DNA of 6,361 nucleotides from an uncultured Collinsella sp. (GTDB taxonomy: Bacteria; Actinomycetota; Coriobacteriia; Coriobacteriales; Coriobacteriaceae). Position numbers and translations under genes: made by a program. Positions 4,826-6,361 of this stretch are shown in pieces (the stretch's first letter is position 1; the number at the start of each line of letters is the position of its first letter). The DNA lies in the NCBI GenBank assembly GCA_902465105.1, contig CABQLM010000084.1:1-6361 (forward strand). Reading direction: 5' to 3'. Under the pieces are notes generated by a model. It was given only the letters and a program-made list of their open reading frames with translations. It made no database searches and had not been told where the DNA came from.

Positions 4826-5192
4826 CTACTCCTCAGAACCGTCGTCGTGCTTACACCTACGGATGAGGTGCGCCACGCCGATACACAGCACCGCACTGCC
4901 GGCGATCCAAGTGAAGGTCACACCGTTAAGGCCGGTGAGCGAGAGGTTAATCCGCTTGGTATCGCCGACGGTAATGTTGAAGGTACCGTCCGTGTCCTTA
5001 TCAGAGCCAGACTTCGCCGTCAGATTGTTATCGCCGGCTTTCCCATCGGTGATACCGGCAACGACCTTGCCCCCTGATCAGTCTGAAGCTCTCCAGTGAG
5101 CCCAGTAAGACCGGCATTAAGATCATCGGTCTTCATAGTCGGCTTGATCTCAAAGGTGAAGGGCTCGACCGCGGTGTAACCAGAGGGGACAA
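4826..5192 (-). pseudogene. Decayed C-terminal fragment of a second sortase-anchored pilin
   Basis: On the minus strand the frame beginning I-I-V-P-S-G-Y-T-A-V-E-P-F-T-F-E-I is the last half of a Cna_B/SpaA-type domain. After a frameshift at a five-G tract (plus-strand C5, 5070-5074) it continues as G-K-V-V-A-G-I-T-D-G to a typical pilin C-terminus: L-S-L-T-G, L-N-G-V-T-F-T-W-I-A-G, a hydrophobic stretch and the basic L-I-R-R-C-K, with TAG at 4826-4828. Three lesions mark it as inactive. There is no 5' end (an in-frame TGA lies just upstream), the frame is shifted, and Ser replaces Pro in what would normally be LPLTG. It begins at the stop codon of the intact pilin, as expected if a recombination or deletion removed the rest of the gene. 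A sequencing error could explain the frameshift but not the missing 5' part. Confidence 0.82.
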
Positions 5193-6361
5193 TTATTTTT
5201 CATGGCGATCTCCTCCCCGCTTGATGACGAGCGCGACAATAATAGCCGCCACTCCGATGGCAGCCAAAACCGCCACCAGCACCAACGTTCTATCTCCCGT
5301 CGAGGGCATAAAGCCTCGACTTGCTTCTTTGCTTGGGGTGTTGAGCACCGACAGCCCAATCGAACCCGTCCCGGTATCGACGTTATCAACCCGCAGAGGG
5401 CTTTCGGCCGACACGGTCACTTTGGGCTTCGCGACTGCCACCTGCTTAACGTACAGGCCCTCAGACGTAACCGTCACCGCTCGCTTGCCCTCAAAGGCGG
5501 TGTATCCCTTGGGAGCCGCGACCTCCTCGACGGTGTAGACACCCGCGTCCACACCCCTCAATTCCACATGGCCGTCCGCGCCCGTGGTGACGTACGTATC
5601 GGCATCCGTCGACCACGTGCCGTCAGTCGTTAGGATGCGGCCGCGGTCATCGATAATGCGCAGTTTGGCACCCGCGAGCGGCTTATCGTCTGCGCTTGAA
5701 CGCTTGATCAGACTGAGTCCCCAAGTGTACGCCGTCGCGTCGTCGCTCGGCGTGCGGGTGAAGCCGGCGTCGCCGGACTGGTCGGCGAGGGGGGAGCGCG
5801 GGTAGCGCAGGTAGACCTCGTTGGGGTTGCCCTTGGTAGCGCCTCGATTGTAGTTGGCCCCCAACGGCGCATTGTAGACAGCAACCACGCGGGCGCCCGC
5901 GGTAAAGGCGTCGGCCCCGCCGAGCGCGGCGATCAGGTCGCCGGTGCGCACGCTGAAGGCATTGCCCTCGACCGAGACATTGCATTGTGAAGTTATGTCT
6001 GTCCACCCTTTAGCCGGCGTCGAGCTGGCGTTGCCGCCCTCACATGCGACGGCGTCGAAGCCGCCGTCCGCGCCCGCCGTCAAGTAAACACGCATGCTCG
6101 CGGCGACCCTGGAGGGGTCGAGCCCCGCGCCCATGGTGTCGACGAACTGCACCGTGTAGGTGTCGTAGGCGGAAAGGCCCGCCGGGACCGTCGCCGAGAG
6201 GCGCCAGTACAGGTCGTCGCCGACCGTGGCGTCGGCAGCCTTCTGCCAGGCGGCGGTGCCGTCCTCCAGCACGTGCTTGGCGACCTTGGGGGTCGCCGCC
6301 TTGGGCTTGACGGTGACGGCGCTGCCGCCCACCAGGGCCATGATCGGCGCGGTGCCGGCCT
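5193..6361 (-). CDS. Sortase-anchored isopeptide-type pilin/fimbrial surface protein (5' end outside window)
   Basis: At least 388 residues; the frame is still open at the right edge and the first ATG inside (6339-6341) has no Shine-Dalgarno, so the true start lies beyond. Numbering from the edge, about 15-200 resembles the fimbrial isopeptide D2 domain: P-K-V-A-K-H-V with Lys28, then G-D-D-L-Y-W-R-L-S-A-T-V-P, Y-T-V-Q-F-V-D-T, and G-N-P-N-E-V-Y-L. About 210-342 is a Cna_B/SpaA domain with the expected intramolecular-bond residues Lys219 (L-I-K-R), Glu278 or Glu279 (Y-T-V-E-E-V-A-A-P-K-G-Y) and Asn340 (V-L-N-T-P). The sorting signal is MPSTG at 351-355, then a hydrophobic helix and the basic tail K-R-G-G-D-R-H-E-K. 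Such proteins are polymerised or wall-attached by a sortase; none is visible here. Two cysteines (about 106 and 126) could form a disulfide. The D2 domain lacks the usual Y-S-N-N-P, reading Y-P-R-S-P. A remnant of another pilin follows directly. Confidence 0.86.
   Translation of the reverse strand, partial: AGTAPIMALVGGSAVTVKPKAATPKVAKHVLEDGTAAWQKAADATVGDDLYWRLSATVPAGLSAYDTYTVQFVDTMGAGLDPSRVAASMRVYLTAGADGGFDAVACEGGNASSTPAKGWTDITSQCNVSVEGNAFSVRTGDLIAALGGADAFTAGARVVAVYNAPLGANYNRGATKGNPNEVYLRYPRSPLADQSGDAGFTRTPSDDATAYTWGLSLIKRSSADDKPLAGAKLRIIDDRGRILTTDGTWSTDADTYVTTGADGHVELRGVDAGVYTVEEVAAPKGYTAFEGKRAVTVTSEGLYVKQVAVAKPKVTVSAESPLRVDNVDTGTGSIGLSVLNTPSKEASRGFMPSTGDRTLVLVAVLAAIGVAAIIVALVIKRGGDRHEK

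Noticed and set aside
6339..6341. ATG near the right edge as the start of the pilin
   Set aside because: No Shine-Dalgarno, no signal peptide after it, and the frame is open to the window edge, so the gene is cut by the window.

Overview
The window looks like chromosomal DNA from a high-GC, Gram-positive gut actinobacterium of the Coriobacteriia, most likely Collinsella or a close relative. This rests on the style of the ribosomal S6 protein, sortase-anchored pilins, CCA-encoding tRNA-Ser genes and an AbiEi/DUF559-type gene of a kind I associate with that class. The genus is an inference from protein style, not a database match.

Layout. At the left edge, on the minus strand, lie the start of ssb (running off the window) and the complete rpsF gene, the head of the usual rpsF-ssb-rpsR-rplI operon. 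A likely promoter (501-529) and a leader hairpin (456-484) sit upstream. About 340 bp of gene-free spacer follows. Then come two plus-strand tRNA-Ser genes, anticodons GGA (924-1014) and CGA (1063-1153), each followed by an intrinsic terminator. Just beyond, in inverted orientation, is a short remnant of a tRNA-Ser 3' end (1220-1244).

The accessory section starts there. A single plus-strand gene (1444-2451) encodes an AbiEi-like protein with a C-terminal PD-(D/E)XK/DUF559-type nuclease domain. It is enclosed by two 55-bp palindromes (1278-1332 and 2482-2536) whose outer arms are identical and whose cores are inverted relative to each other. This hairpin-bounded nuclease cassette beside tRNA debris is the most unusual structure in the window. 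No toxin partner, transposase or integrase is present.

Next, on the plus strand, are a TRIC/UPF0126 family membrane protein (about 2657-3346) and a secreted bactofilin-like beta-helix protein with a C-terminal membrane domain (3531-4676). Behind the latter is a pair of overlapping hairpins (4683-4744) and a strong, probably bidirectional terminator (4752-4794).

From the right edge a sortase-anchored, isopeptide-type pilin is read on the minus strand (5193 to beyond 6361). Directly behind its stop codon lies the decayed C-terminal end of a second pilin (4826-5192). That fragment lacks its 5' end, carries a frameshift at a five-base G tract, and has LSLTG where LPLTG would be expected. The right end is therefore a remodelled pilus locus, while the left end is conserved core genome.
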